Assembly (NCBI GenBank): GCA_027063545.1
Contig: JAMORN010000281.1
Coordinates: 1 to 18,143 of the forward strand
Direction of reading: 5' to 3'
Origin: JAMORN01 sp027063545 [NCBI: bacterium]
GTDB taxonomy: Bacteria > JAMORN01
DNA length: 18,143 nucleotides
Shown: in pieces, positions 6,783 to 14,637 of the stretch
Layout: the number at the start of each line of letters is the position of its first letter
Position numbering within the stretch: the stretch's first letter is position 1
Made by a program: the position numbers and the translations under genes
The notes under the pieces: generated by a model
Seen by the model: the letters and a program-made list of their open reading frames with translations, nothing else
Database searches by the model: none
Told to the model about the DNA's origin: nothing

Positions 6783-9069
6783 ACTTTTTATTTATGGTTT
6801 ATTATATATAATTTTTATAAATACACAAATTTTTTCACAAGTTTTTAATTCAAATATTGATTTTTCAGTTTCTCAAAATAAGAATACTAATTTGGTAAAA
6901 AAATTAGATTCCTTAAAAACTATTAAAAATATAACTGGAAACGAACAAGTTTCTTCTTTTAAATATTCTTCTCCTTCTATAATTACACAAATAGATACAT
7001 CCTATTATGATAGTCTGATTATGCAGTCTTTATTGAGTAGGTTTTTATATAGAAATTCTTTAATGAAGAAAATAAAGATTTTTGGAGAGCAGTTCTTTCT
7101 TTTTAATAGGGATGGATTTATTCCAAGTATAATAGGTCCTGTTCCTGAGGATTATGTTTTTGGGCCGGGTGATGAATTTTCTATATATTTATGGGGAGAA
7201 GTTCAAAAGGTATATAATGTGAAAGTGCAAAAAGATGGATCTATTTTTTTACCATATATAGGAAAAATTGTTGTTTCAGGATTAACTTATGATAAATTAA
7301 AAAAGAAATTAACATATAGACTAACAAAAGTATTTTCTACGTTAAATTATGGTAAAAGTTCTGCAACAACATTTTTAGATATTATAATGACTAAATATAG
7401 ATCTATAAAAATTTTTGTTGTAGGAGAGGCTTTAAATCCAGGAGCTTATACTTTATCTGGTTTTACAAATATTTATTCCGCAATATACTTTACAGGAGGT
7501 CCTTCTAAAACAGGAAGTTACAGAGAAATTTTAATAAAAAGGAATAAAAAAATAGTTGAAAAGATTGATCTTTATGATTTCCTGATTTATGGGAACATAA
7601 AATCAGATTTTAGGTTAAAAGATGGTGATATTATAGTTTTTACCCCTCGAAAAAAGTTAGTAAAAATTAAAGGAGCTGTTTTAAGAGAGTTTACTTATGA
7701 ATTGAAAGAAAATGAAACTTTAGGAGATTTAATAAAATTAGCCGGAGGTTTAAAATCTACAGCTAATATAGAAAATGTGAGAATTACAAGAATAATAACA
7801 GATTCTAATTTTTATAAAGAGAATAAAAAGGAAATATTTTTAAGTTTTAAAAATAGAGAAGAGTTATATGATAGTGATTTTCTTTTATATGATAATGATG
7901 AAATATATATTCCCGAGATTTATATAAAACCAAAAAATAGAGTTATAGTAAAAGGGCAGGGTATTAAATATCCGGGTACTTATGCAATAGATGATAGTAT
8001 TAAAACATTAAAAGATATCCTCAAAGTATCTGGTGCAAAGAAAGATATTATTGATAAAATTATAATTTTAAGAAGAATAAGAGAGGGAAAATATAAAGCT
8101 ATTTTATTAAATATAGAAGAAGGTAATAATTTTCAACTAAAAAATGAAGATATAATATATACATTTCTTCAACGAGAGTTCTTTATTTATCCAAAAATTA
8201 AAATAATGGGAGCCGTTAATCGTCCAGGAATGTATAATTATTATAAGGATTTAACAGTGTCAAAATTACTTGTTTTAGCTAGAGGTTTCAGATATGATGC
8301 TGATACCACCTATGTTGAGGTAAATAGAATAGATAGAAACTCAGATAGATTATATGTTAATATAGCAAGGTTAAAGTATGATAGAAATTTAAATTTATTG
8401 GAAGGTAAAGAGTTAAAATTATTACCAGGAGATGTTGTAATTGTTAGAGTAAATCCTAATCTAGTTACACCTAAATTAGTTAAGATATATGGAGAAGTAA
8501 GATACCCAGGAGAATATTTACTAACAAATAATACAGAACGGATAAGCGATTTAATAGAAAGAGCAGGAGGTGTTAAATCTTCAGGTTATTTAAAGGCTGG
8601 AGTTTTATGGAGAGATTCTATAAAAGTTAATATAGATTTGGAAAATGCATACAAAAATCCTAAATCACCGGATAATATAATATTAAAAGAGGGAGATTCT
8701 ATTTATATACCAAAACTTGAATATACAGTAAAAGTAGAAGGCGAAGTTCAATTCCCATCTTTAATTGTATGGAGAAGAGGAAAAGGAATTGACTATTATA
8801 TATCCCAAGCAGGAGGATTTACAGAAAATGCTGATCCAGATAGGGTTGTTGGTTATCAGCCTAATGGAAAGAGGATAATTCAAAGAACATGCTGGTTTGA
8901 TGATAGAGTAGAACCAGGAGCATATATATATGTTCCTAAAAGAAAAAATCAAAGATTTGATTGGTCCTATACACTTTCTATTATAAAGGATATTGTTGGA
9001 ATAGTTTCTTCTGCTGTTACTACAGCTTATTTAATATATACAATACAAAATAATGATGATAATAAGTAA
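6772..9069 (+). CDS. Wza-like polysaccharide export protein with SLBB repeats
   Basis: A 765-residue exported protein. The start is ATG 6772, set by AAAGGAG at 6758-6764 with a 7-base spacer; this gives an 11-base overlap with rfbA. A signal peptide (hydrophobic about 4-20, cleavage near IFS-Q) is followed by a Ser/Asn/Lys-rich linker and a Poly_export domain that begins PVPEDYVFGPGDEFSIYLWG (about 122-141). Six SLBB-type units follow, starting near residues 214 (VVGEALNPGAYTL), 297, 391, 476 (MGAVNRPGMY), 569 (YGEVRYPGEYLL) and 651 (VEGEVQFPS). A hydrophobic segment near 732-758 closes the protein. Wza-family proteins form the outer-membrane exit pore for capsule or exopolysaccharide. This one has more SLBB units than Wza itself and resembles the long forms of deltaproteobacteria and FCB bacteria. 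There is no lipobox Cys at the signal cleavage. No Wzc-type kinase gene is adjacent. Confidence 0.92.
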   Translation: MKYKLFIYGLLYIIFINTQIFSQVFNSNIDFSVSQNKNTNLVKKLDSLKTIKNITGNEQVSSFKYSSPSIITQIDTSYYDSLIMQSLLSRFLYRNSLMKKIKIFGEQFFLFNRDGFIPSIIGPVPEDYVFGPGDEFSIYLWGEVQKVYNVKVQKDGSIFLPYIGKIVVSGLTYDKLKKKLTYRLTKVFSTLNYGKSSATTFLDIIMTKYRSIKIFVVGEALNPGAYTLSGFTNIYSAIYFTGGPSKTGSYREILIKRNKKIVEKIDLYDFLIYGNIKSDFRLKDGDIIVFTPRKKLVKIKGAVLREFTYELKENETLGDLIKLAGGLKSTANIENVRITRIITDSNFYKENKKEIFLSFKNREELYDSDFLLYDNDEIYIPEIYIKPKNRVIVKGQGIKYPGTYAIDDSIKTLKDILKVSGAKKDIIDKIIILRRIREGKYKAILLNIEEGNNFQLKNEDIIYTFLQREFFIYPKIKIMGAVNRPGMYNYYKDLTVSKLLVLARGFRYDADTTYVEVNRIDRNSDRLYVNIARLKYDRNLNLLEGKELKLLPGDVVIVRVNPNLVTPKLVKIYGEVRYPGEYLLTNNTERISDLIERAGGVKSSGYLKAGVLWRDSIKVNIDLENAYKNPKSPDNIILKEGDSIYIPKLEYTVKVEGEVQFPSLIVWRRGKGIDYYISQAGGFTENADPDRVVGYQPNGKRIIQRTCWFDDRVEPGAYIYVPKRKNQRFDWSYTLSIIKDIVGIVSSAVTTAYLIYTIQNNDDNK

Positions 9070-9121
9070 GTAATTATAAAAGTATCAAAGTTTTTAGCAT
9101 TTTCTTTTTTGATTTTTATCT

Positions 9122-9153
9122 CCCTTACTTTTGCAAAAGTAGGGCTTTTTTTT
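9122..9153 (+). terminator. Rho-independent terminator after the export gene
   Basis: A hairpin forms from CCC-T-TACTTTT with AAAAGTA-GGG at 9122-9144 (10 pairs with a single bulged T), followed one base later by eight T residues (9146-9153). It separates the rfbA/export unit from the rnf operon, 53 bases beyond the stop codon. The hairpin is one of the few GC-containing palindromes in this region. Confidence 0.85.
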
Positions 9154-9184
9154 ATTTTCTCTTTTCTATATAAAAAATTAAATT

Positions 9185-9212
9185 TTGAAATATTATAAAA
9201 AAAAATTATTTT
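9185..9212 (+). promoter_or_regulatory. Possible rnf operon promoter
   Basis: TTGAAA at 9185-9190 and TATTTT at 9207-9212 with a 16-base spacer lie between the terminator and rnfC, and transcription would begin about 17 bases before rnfC. Position is the main argument; the sequence match is modest and the region is very AT-rich. Confidence 0.25.
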
Positions 9213-9235
9213 ATGGGTATATTGGGAGAGTGTTG

Positions 9236-10567
9236 ATGGAAGTAATAATCAAAAAGAATAATTTTAAAGGTGGTGTTCATCCGCCGGAATATAAGTATTT
9301 TACAGAACATAAATCTATAGAAAATTTTCCATTACCAGAAAAAGTATATCTTTTACTTCAACAACATATAGGAGCTCCTGCAAAGCCAATTGTTAAAGTT
9401 GGAGATAAAGTAAGAACAGGAGAGTTAATAGCAGAAGCCTCTGGTTTTATTTCAGCAAATATTCATGCTTCTATATCTGGAGAAGTAACAGGATTTAAAG
9501 AATTTATCGTACCATTTGGGGCAAAGGTTCAGGCTATAGAAATAACATCAGATGGGGAAGACAATTGGGTTGAATTAGATAAAAGAGAATGGCAAAGATT
9601 ATCTCCTAAAGAAATTATAGAATTAGTGAAAGAGAAAGGTATTGTAGGAATGGGAGGAGCAACGTTCCCAACACATGTTAAACTCTCTCCTCCTCCAGAA
9701 AAAAAGATAGATACTTTAATTATAAATGGTGTAGAATGTGAGCCTTATTTAACAGCAGACCATAGATTAATGCTTGAAGAAGCTGATAAAATAATAGATG
9801 GTATAAAAATTTTAATGTATGTATTGGGAGTGGATAAGGCTTATATAGGTGTAGAAGCAAATAAGATGGATGCAATTGAACATTTAATAGAAAAAACAGC
9901 AAACGATCCTATAGAAGTTGTTGCTCTTGAGGTCAAATACCCTCAAGGAGCTGAAAAACAACTTATATATGCAATAACCAAGAGAGAAGTTCCTTCAGGA
10001 GGTCTCCCAGCAGATGTTGGCGTTGTAGTTCAAAATGTTGCTACAGCCAAAGCGATTTATGATGCGGTTGTTGAGGATATACCTTTGATTGAAAGAATAA
10101 CAACAGTAACAGGATCTATTGTAAAAAATCCAACAAATTATAGAATAAGAGTAGGGACGTTAATATCTTCAATTTTGGATACTGTAGGGGTTGAATATGA
10201 AAATATTGCTAAATTAATTATGGGTGGCCCTATGATGGGGTTAACCCTTTATACTGATAACTTTCCTCTTCTTAAGGCAAATAATGGAATATTAGTTTTA
10301 TCTAAGGATGAGGTAAAAAGAGAAGAAGAGTATCCTTGTATTTCATGTGGAAGATGTGTTGATGTATGTCCTATGAATTTACTTCCAACTATGATAGCGT
10401 CAAGTTATAGGAAAAAGGAAATAAAATTAGCAGAAAAATTAGGAGCATTGGATTGTATTGAATGTGGTTCATGTTCATATATTTGCCCAGCTAAAATTCC
10501 ATTGGCTCAACAGATAAAATTAGCTAAAAAGAGAATAATAACTCTTAAGAAAAAGGCTAAATCTTAG
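9236..10567 (+). CDS. rnfC: Rnf complex subunit C (NADH/FMN and Fe-S subunit)
   Basis: A 443-residue peripheral subunit of the Rnf complex; it carries the NAD(H) site and passes electrons to or from the membrane part. The start at ATG 9236 is favoured because GGGAGAG (9224-9230) sits 5 bases upstream and the family's FKGGVHPPEYK motif then begins at about residue 9; an in-frame extension upstream has no such support. Visible features are the Rossmann-like signature GMGGATFPTHVKL (138-150), an SLBB-like region (TGSIVKNPTNYRIRVGT), and two 4Fe-4S motifs, CISCGRCVDVCP (Cys 368, 371, 374, 378) and CIECGSCSYICP (Cys 407, 410, 413, 417). It is the compact form without the long C-terminal repeats of enterobacterial RnfC. 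It is first in a C-D-G-E-A-B operon, and rnfD follows after 11 bases. Confidence 0.97.
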   Translation: MEVIIKKNNFKGGVHPPEYKYFTEHKSIENFPLPEKVYLLLQQHIGAPAKPIVKVGDKVRTGELIAEASGFISANIHASISGEVTGFKEFIVPFGAKVQAIEITSDGEDNWVELDKREWQRLSPKEIIELVKEKGIVGMGGATFPTHVKLSPPPEKKIDTLIINGVECEPYLTADHRLMLEEADKIIDGIKILMYVLGVDKAYIGVEANKMDAIEHLIEKTANDPIEVVALEVKYPQGAEKQLIYAITKREVPSGGLPADVGVVVQNVATAKAIYDAVVEDIPLIERITTVTGSIVKNPTNYRIRVGTLISSILDTVGVEYENIAKLIMGGPMMGLTLYTDNFPLLKANNGILVLSKDEVKREEEYPCISCGRCVDVCPMNLLPTMIASSYRKKEIKLAEKLGALDCIECGSCSYICPAKIPLAQQIKLAKKRIITLKKKAKS

Positions 10568-10578
10568 GAGAAAATAAA

Positions 10579-11583
10579 ATGGGTGTAGGTAAATTGGTAG
10601 TAGGTCCAGGGCCTCATATTAGAGATAGAGATGATGTTAAGACTATAATGTGGTGGGTTGTAATTTCTCTTATGCCAGCTTTAATAGCAAGTGTTTTATT
10701 TTGGGGGATAAGACCCCTTATTATGACATTAATAAGTGTTGTAGTTGCTGTAGGTAGTGAATATTTGTTTTCAAAGCTTTTTAATTTGCCTATTAGAATA
10801 GATGATGGATCAGCAGTTATAACAGGAATATTATTAGCTTTTAATGTAACTCCAAATGCTCCATGGTGGATTTTTGCTGTAGGTTCTTTTTTTGCTATTG
10901 TTTTTGGTAAGATGGTTTTTGGCGGATTAGGATACAATCCTGTGAATCCTGCTTTAGCAGGTAGAGCATTTTTAATGGCTTCTTGGCCAGTTATAATGAC
11001 AGCTGACTGGATCCCAGCAAATTTTTTATTTAAAGGTCCTATGGGAGGTATAGATGGCTTTACTTCAGCAACTCCTTTGAATGTGTATAAATATAATCAA
11101 TTAACAATAGATCAATTAAAAGAGGCTTTAATGCCTTTATTTATAGGGAATGTTGGAGGAGTTTTAGGAGAAACATCTGCTATAGCTCTTTTAATTGGGG
11201 CAGCTATACTATTTTATAAAAAGATAATCTCTTGGAGAATTCCTTTTACTTATATAGGAACAGTTTTTATTTTAGCATGGATATTTCAAAAAAGTGGGGC
11301 TCAATTTACAAAAGACTTTTGGGTTGAGCCTATGTTTCATGTATTAGCTGGAGGATTAATTTTAGGGGCATTTTTTATGGCAACCGATATGGTTACATCT
11401 CCAATAACACCAAAAGGACAAATTATTTTTGGTGTAGGGTTAGGGGTTTTAACTTATTTAATAAGAAGATTAGGAGGTTATCCAGAAGGAGTGTCTTATT
11501 CTATTCTTTTAATGAATTTGACTGTACCATTTTTAAATAAACTAACAATACCTAGAATATTTGGCCATAAGGATAAAAAATAG
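10579..11583 (+). CDS. rnfD: Rnf complex subunit D (membrane flavoprotein)
   Basis: A 334-residue integral membrane protein of the NqrB/RnfD family with about nine to ten hydrophobic segments. The opening GPGPHIRDRDDVKTIMWWVV is typical of the family. GLGYNPVNPALAGRAFL (about 116-132) is the conserved loop, and DGFTSATPLN carries the threonine (about Thr165) expected to bind FMN through a phosphoester bond. YPEGVSYSILLMN near the C-terminus is also conserved. It is part of the ion-translocating core. AGGAG overlaps the rnfC stop and precedes the ATG. Length is normal for the family. Confidence 0.97.
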   Translation: MGVGKLVVGPGPHIRDRDDVKTIMWWVVISLMPALIASVLFWGIRPLIMTLISVVVAVGSEYLFSKLFNLPIRIDDGSAVITGILLAFNVTPNAPWWIFAVGSFFAIVFGKMVFGGLGYNPVNPALAGRAFLMASWPVIMTADWIPANFLFKGPMGGIDGFTSATPLNVYKYNQLTIDQLKEALMPLFIGNVGGVLGETSAIALLIGAAILFYKKIISWRIPFTYIGTVFILAWIFQKSGAQFTKDFWVEPMFHVLAGGLILGAFFMATDMVTSPITPKGQIIFGVGLGVLTYLIRRLGGYPEGVSYSILLMNLTVPFLNKLTIPRIFGHKDKK

Positions 11584-11599
11584 AGAGGCGGGGAATTTT

Positions 11600-12256
11600 A
11601 TGAATAAAGAAATGTTGAATAATATATTAAAATTCTCTTTAGTTTTAGTGATAGTTGGTATGGTTGCCGGAGGTAGTTTATCTTTTGTTTATTTAAAAAC
11701 AAAATCAAAGATAGAAGAACAACAAAAGAAGGAAGAATTGGCGGCTAAGAATGTAATTTTTAAAGATAAAGGGTATGTTTTTAAAAAAATAAAAAAAGAA
11801 GGAATTGAATATGAAGAAGTATATAAAAATGGGAAATTAGAAGGATATTTATTTAAAGCGTATGGCCCAGGATATTCATCAGTAATTGTTACTTTAGTAG
11901 GTGTTGATACAAATTTTAATATAAAGGGAATTGTTATTTTATCACAGGCAGAAACCCCGGGTCTTGGAGCAAGAATAAAAGAGGTTAAAAGTGATAAATA
12001 TATTTTTAACTTTTGGAAAAAGAAAAGTGAAAACACAAAACCTTGGTTTGAAGAGCAATTTGAAGGGCTTAATGCTTTAAGTTTAAAGTTAATTAAGGGT
12101 GGAAAAGAATATAAAGATTTGGATGATAAAGCAAAAGAAAAGTTAAAAAAGAAAAATGAGATAACTGCTTTATCAGGAGCTACAATATCTTCAAATGCAG
12201 TATTAAGTAGTATTAAAGCTAAGGCTGATAGTTTGTATAAAATTTTGAAAAAGTAG
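11600..12256 (+). CDS. rnfG: Rnf complex subunit G (periplasmic FMN-binding subunit)
   Basis: A 218-residue protein with one N-terminal membrane helix (about 9-32) and a periplasmic FMN-binding domain. The FMN attachment motif is LSGATISS, with Thr195 as the acceptor of the phosphoester-linked FMN; QAETPGLGARI is the second family signature. The start is ATG 11600, preceded by GGGGA. An in-frame ATG farther up, inside the end of rnfD, would add 13 polar residues ahead of the anchor and is less likely. It relays electrons across the membrane between the RnfD and RnfE/A parts. Confidence 0.96.
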   Translation: MNKEMLNNILKFSLVLVIVGMVAGGSLSFVYLKTKSKIEEQQKKEELAAKNVIFKDKGYVFKKIKKEGIEYEEVYKNGKLEGYLFKAYGPGYSSVIVTLVGVDTNFNIKGIVILSQAETPGLGARIKEVKSDKYIFNFWKKKSENTKPWFEEQFEGLNALSLKLIKGGKEYKDLDDKAKEKLKKKNEITALSGATISSNAVLSSIKAKADSLYKILKK

Positions 12257-12267
12257 AGGAATATACC

Positions 12268-12861
12268 ATGGCAAAGATAAAAGAGTTAATAAAAGATGGT
12301 ATTTGGAATAAAAATCCTGTTTTAGTTCAAGCAATAGGTCTTTGTCCAACATTAGCGGTAACAACATCCTTAAAAAATGGTTTTTATATGGGTGTAGCCT
12401 CTACTTTTGTTTTAGTAGGATCAAATGTTATAATCTCAATAATAAAATCTTTTATTCCTGCAAAGGTTAGAATACCAGTATATATAACAGTAATAGCCTC
12501 ATTTGTAACATTAGTGCAACTTTTTGTATCTGCATATTTACCAGAACTTAATAAGACACTGGGGATTTTTATACCATTAATTGTTGTAAATTGTATAATT
12601 TTAGGGAGAGCTGAGGCTTTTGCTTCAAAAAATGGAGTTTTTGATTCTTTGATAGATGGAGTTTCTATGGGTATAGGTTTTACATTAGCACTTATGATAA
12701 TGGCAGGTATAAGAGAATTTTTAGGTGCAAATAAACTATTTGACTTACTTGTAATACCGGGTTTTGAGCCTGCTGCAGCAATGATATTACCTGTTGGTGG
12801 ATTTTTAACAATGGGTGTTCTTATTGCTATAATGAATTATATAAATATGAAAAAGAGGTAG
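12268..12861 (+). CDS. rnfE: Rnf complex subunit E
   Basis: A 197-residue, six-helix membrane protein of the RnfE/NqrD family. NPVLVQAIGLCPTLAVTTSL (about 16-35) and IPLIVVNCIILGRAEAFAS (about 98-116) are its diagnostic repeats; the two cysteines are those that, with the matching pair in RnfA, hold the intramembrane 2Fe-2S cluster. ATTSL and RAEAFAS distinguish it from RnfA. GAGGA precedes the ATG, 11 bases after the rnfG stop. Confidence 0.97.
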   Translation: MAKIKELIKDGIWNKNPVLVQAIGLCPTLAVTTSLKNGFYMGVASTFVLVGSNVIISIIKSFIPAKVRIPVYITVIASFVTLVQLFVSAYLPELNKTLGIFIPLIVVNCIILGRAEAFASKNGVFDSLIDGVSMGIGFTLALMIMAGIREFLGANKLFDLLVIPGFEPAAAMILPVGGFLTMGVLIAIMNYINMKKR

Positions 12862-12866
12862 ATTAA

Positions 12867-13451
12867 ATGGATTTGGGAACACTTCTTCAAATAACAATAG
12901 CGGCAATTTTTATAAATAATTTTGTTTTATCAAGATTTTTGGGATTATGTCCTTATTTTGGAGTTTCTAAACAGGTTGATAGTGCAATAGGGATGGGGCT
13001 TTCTGTAATATTTGTAATGACAATAGCAGCAACAGTTACATGGCCTATCTATTATTTTGTTTTAAAGCCTTTGGGAATAGATTTTCTTCAGACAATAGTT
13101 TTTATTTTAGTTATAGCTTCTTTAGTTCAATTGGTGGAGATGGTAATCCAAAAGGTTTCTCCTTCTTTATATGAATCATTAGGAATTTATCTTCCTCTTA
13201 TAACAACAAATTGTGCTATATTGGGAGTGACTGTTTTAAATATAAGTGAGAGTTATAATTTTATAGAATCTGTAGTTAATGCCTTTGCTTCAGGTGTTGG
13301 TTTTACACTTGTTTTAATATTAATGTCAGGTATAAGAGTTAAATTAGAAGATACCCCATTACCAGAGTATATGAAGGGGCTACCGCTTGCTTTTTTTGTA
13401 GGAGCAGTAATGGCTTTAGCATTTATGGGATTTTCAGGTTTTAAGATTTAA
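12867..13451 (+). CDS. rnfA: Rnf complex subunit A
   Basis: A 194-residue, six-helix membrane protein of the RnfA/NqrE family, paralogous to the preceding RnfE with inverted topology. NNFVLSRFLGLCPYFGVSK (about 17-35) and YLPLITTNCAILGV (about 106-119) are diagnostic and carry the two cluster-binding cysteines. The ribosome site GAGG overlaps the rnfE stop, and the intergenic gap is 5 bases, which suggests coupled synthesis of the A/E pair in equal amounts. Confidence 0.97.
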   Translation: MDLGTLLQITIAAIFINNFVLSRFLGLCPYFGVSKQVDSAIGMGLSVIFVMTIAATVTWPIYYFVLKPLGIDFLQTIVFILVIASLVQLVEMVIQKVSPSLYESLGIYLPLITTNCAILGVTVLNISESYNFIESVVNAFASGVGFTLVLILMSGIRVKLEDTPLPEYMKGLPLAFFVGAVMALAFMGFSGFKI

Positions 13452-13473
13452 AAAAAACAAGGTAGGGTAAATT

Positions 13474-13758
13474 ATGAATATAATAGTATTATATTCAATT
13501 TTAACTTTAGCCATAATGGGACTAATAATAGGAATATTATTAGGTATAGCTAGTGAAATTTTTAAAGTTGAAGTTGATCCTAGAGTAGAAAATATAGAAG
13601 AAATTCTTCCAGGTTTAAATTGTGGAGCTTGTGGTTATCCTGGATGTTCAGGGTATGCAAAGGCTATAGTAAAAGGAGAAGCACCTATAAGTTTATGTAC
13701 GCCTGGTGGTCCAGATGTTCAAGAAAAAATACAAAAAATAATGGAGGAAAATTCTTAA
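13474..13758 (+). CDS. rnfB: RnfB N-terminal part (membrane anchor and first Fe-S domain), separate ORF
   Basis: A 94-residue protein equal to the first third of RnfB: a membrane helix (about 4-25), a short linker, and the 4Fe-4S motif ILPGLNCGACGYPGCSGYA with Cys50, 53, 58 and Cys75 (SLCTPGG). RnfB is the ferredoxin-facing subunit. The frame stops at TAA 13756-13758, exactly in the linker after the CTPGGPDV segment where single-chain RnfB continues into its ferredoxin-like half. That half is encoded in the next frame starting one base after this stop. AGGG lies upstream of the ATG. Both halves together (343 residues) would make a normal long-type RnfB. This could be a genuine two-polypeptide RnfB or a single-base sequence error at the junction. 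Confidence 0.9.
   Translation: MNIIVLYSILTLAIMGLIIGILLGIASEIFKVEVDPRVENIEEILPGLNCGACGYPGCSGYAKAIVKGEAPISLCTPGGPDVQEKIQKIMEENS
13743..13747 (+). promoter_or_regulatory. Ribosome binding site for the second rnfB ORF
   Basis: GGAGG lies inside the last codons of the first rnfB ORF, 12 bases before ATG 13760. The spacer is longer than usual (5-9), but the motif is strong and supports independent initiation or re-initiation of the second half right after the TAA stop. Confidence 0.55.
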
Positions 13759-13759
13759 T

Positions 13760-14509
13760 ATGGCAAGTAAAAAAGTTGCTATAGTAAAGTGTGTCGGTGA
13801 TAGAAGAGTAGCAAAAGAAAAATATGAATATTTAGGATATGAAAGTTGTGAAGCAGCTGTAATGCATTTTAATGGTCCAAAGGAATGTTATTTTGGATGT
13901 ATAGGTTTGGGAGATTGTGTAGAAGCTTGTCCTTTTGATGCTATGTATATGAGTGAATTTGCTTTACCTGTTGTTATTGAGGATAAATGTATAGGTTGTG
14001 GAGAATGTGTAAAGGCATGTCCCAAGGGAATAATGGAGTTAATAGATAGGGATCAAAAAGTGTATGTCAAATGTTCTTCTCATGAACCAGCGAAGGTAAC
14101 AAATCAGGTATGTAATAATGGGAAAAAAGGGGATGAAAAACTAGGTGGGTGTATTGCTTGTGGATTGTGTGAGAAAAATTGTCCTCACGATGCTATACAT
14201 GTTATAGACAATCTTGCAGTTATTGATTATGAAAAATGTACTTCCTGTGGAATATGTGTGCAGAAATGTCCTACAAATGTAATAATAGATATGCTTCCTT
14301 CAAGACCAAAGGCTTATATTGGGCCTAATTGTGTTGGATGTGGTTTGTGTAAGAAGGTTTGTCCAACAAATGCTATAAGTGGAGAACTAAAGGAAAAACA
14401 TGTTGTCGATCCAGATAAATGTATTGGTTGTGGGGAATGTATTGAAGCATGTCCTCCTAAGATAAAGGCTATATCTTTCATTGGAAGCTACGATGAAATA
14501 GATAAATAA
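13760..14509 (+). CDS. rnfB: RnfB C-terminal part, six 4Fe-4S ferredoxin-like motifs, separate ORF
   Basis: A 249-residue soluble iron-sulfur protein equal to the C-terminal part of RnfB. The opening KKVAIVKCVGDRRVAKEKYE (4-23) is the normal mid-RnfB segment. Six cluster motifs follow: Cys43/47/53/57, 77/80/83/87, 131/134/137/141, 160/163/166/170, 191/194/197/201 and 221/224/227/231. Extra cysteines lie at 11, 30, 105 and 118. It would receive electrons from reduced ferredoxin and pass them into RnfC/D/G. It has no membrane anchor of its own and must dock on the 94-residue N-terminal protein or other subunits. It is the last gene of the rnf operon. A run of twelve T residues follows at 14540-14551, without a clear hairpin. 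Confidence 0.93.
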   Translation: MASKKVAIVKCVGDRRVAKEKYEYLGYESCEAAVMHFNGPKECYFGCIGLGDCVEACPFDAMYMSEFALPVVIEDKCIGCGECVKACPKGIMELIDRDQKVYVKCSSHEPAKVTNQVCNNGKKGDEKLGGCIACGLCEKNCPHDAIHVIDNLAVIDYEKCTSCGICVQKCPTNVIIDMLPSRPKAYIGPNCVGCGLCKKVCPTNAISGELKEKHVVDPDKCIGCGECIEACPPKIKAISFIGSYDEIDK

Positions 14510-14637
14510 TTTATTATCTTTTTCTCCTTTATTTTTCTCTTTTTTTTTTTTATTTTCTATAACAAATCGTATTTAAGCGATTAATTAATTTGGTATTTTA
14601 TGGAAAAAATTAATAAAATTTTAAAAAAGGAGATGCT

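Noticed and set aside
10614-10937. Long antisense frame within rnfD, and similar ones within other real genes
   Set aside because: They lie opposite strongly conserved coding sequence, lack ribosome sites, and encode no recognisable protein features.
13720-13760. Programmed frameshift joining the two rnfB frames
   Set aside because: Joining would need a +1 shift between about 13742 and 13755. The upstream A-runs are typical of -1 slippage and lie before an in-frame stop of the second frame (TAA 13739-13741), so re-initiation at ATG 13760 is simpler.
14540-14551. Run of twelve T residues after rnfB as a terminator
   Set aside because: No stable hairpin lies directly before it, so an intrinsic terminator is not supported.
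14565-14582. Short inverted repeat AATCG...CGATT upstream of the GH9 gene
   Set aside because: Five pairs with an 8-base loop in AT-rich DNA can occur by chance; there is no T-run after it and no operator family I recognise.
14590-14619. TTGGTA / TAAAAT promoter-like pair before the GH9 gene
   Set aside because: The predicted start of transcription would fall directly on the ribosome site, leaving almost no leader; weak match in AT-rich sequence.
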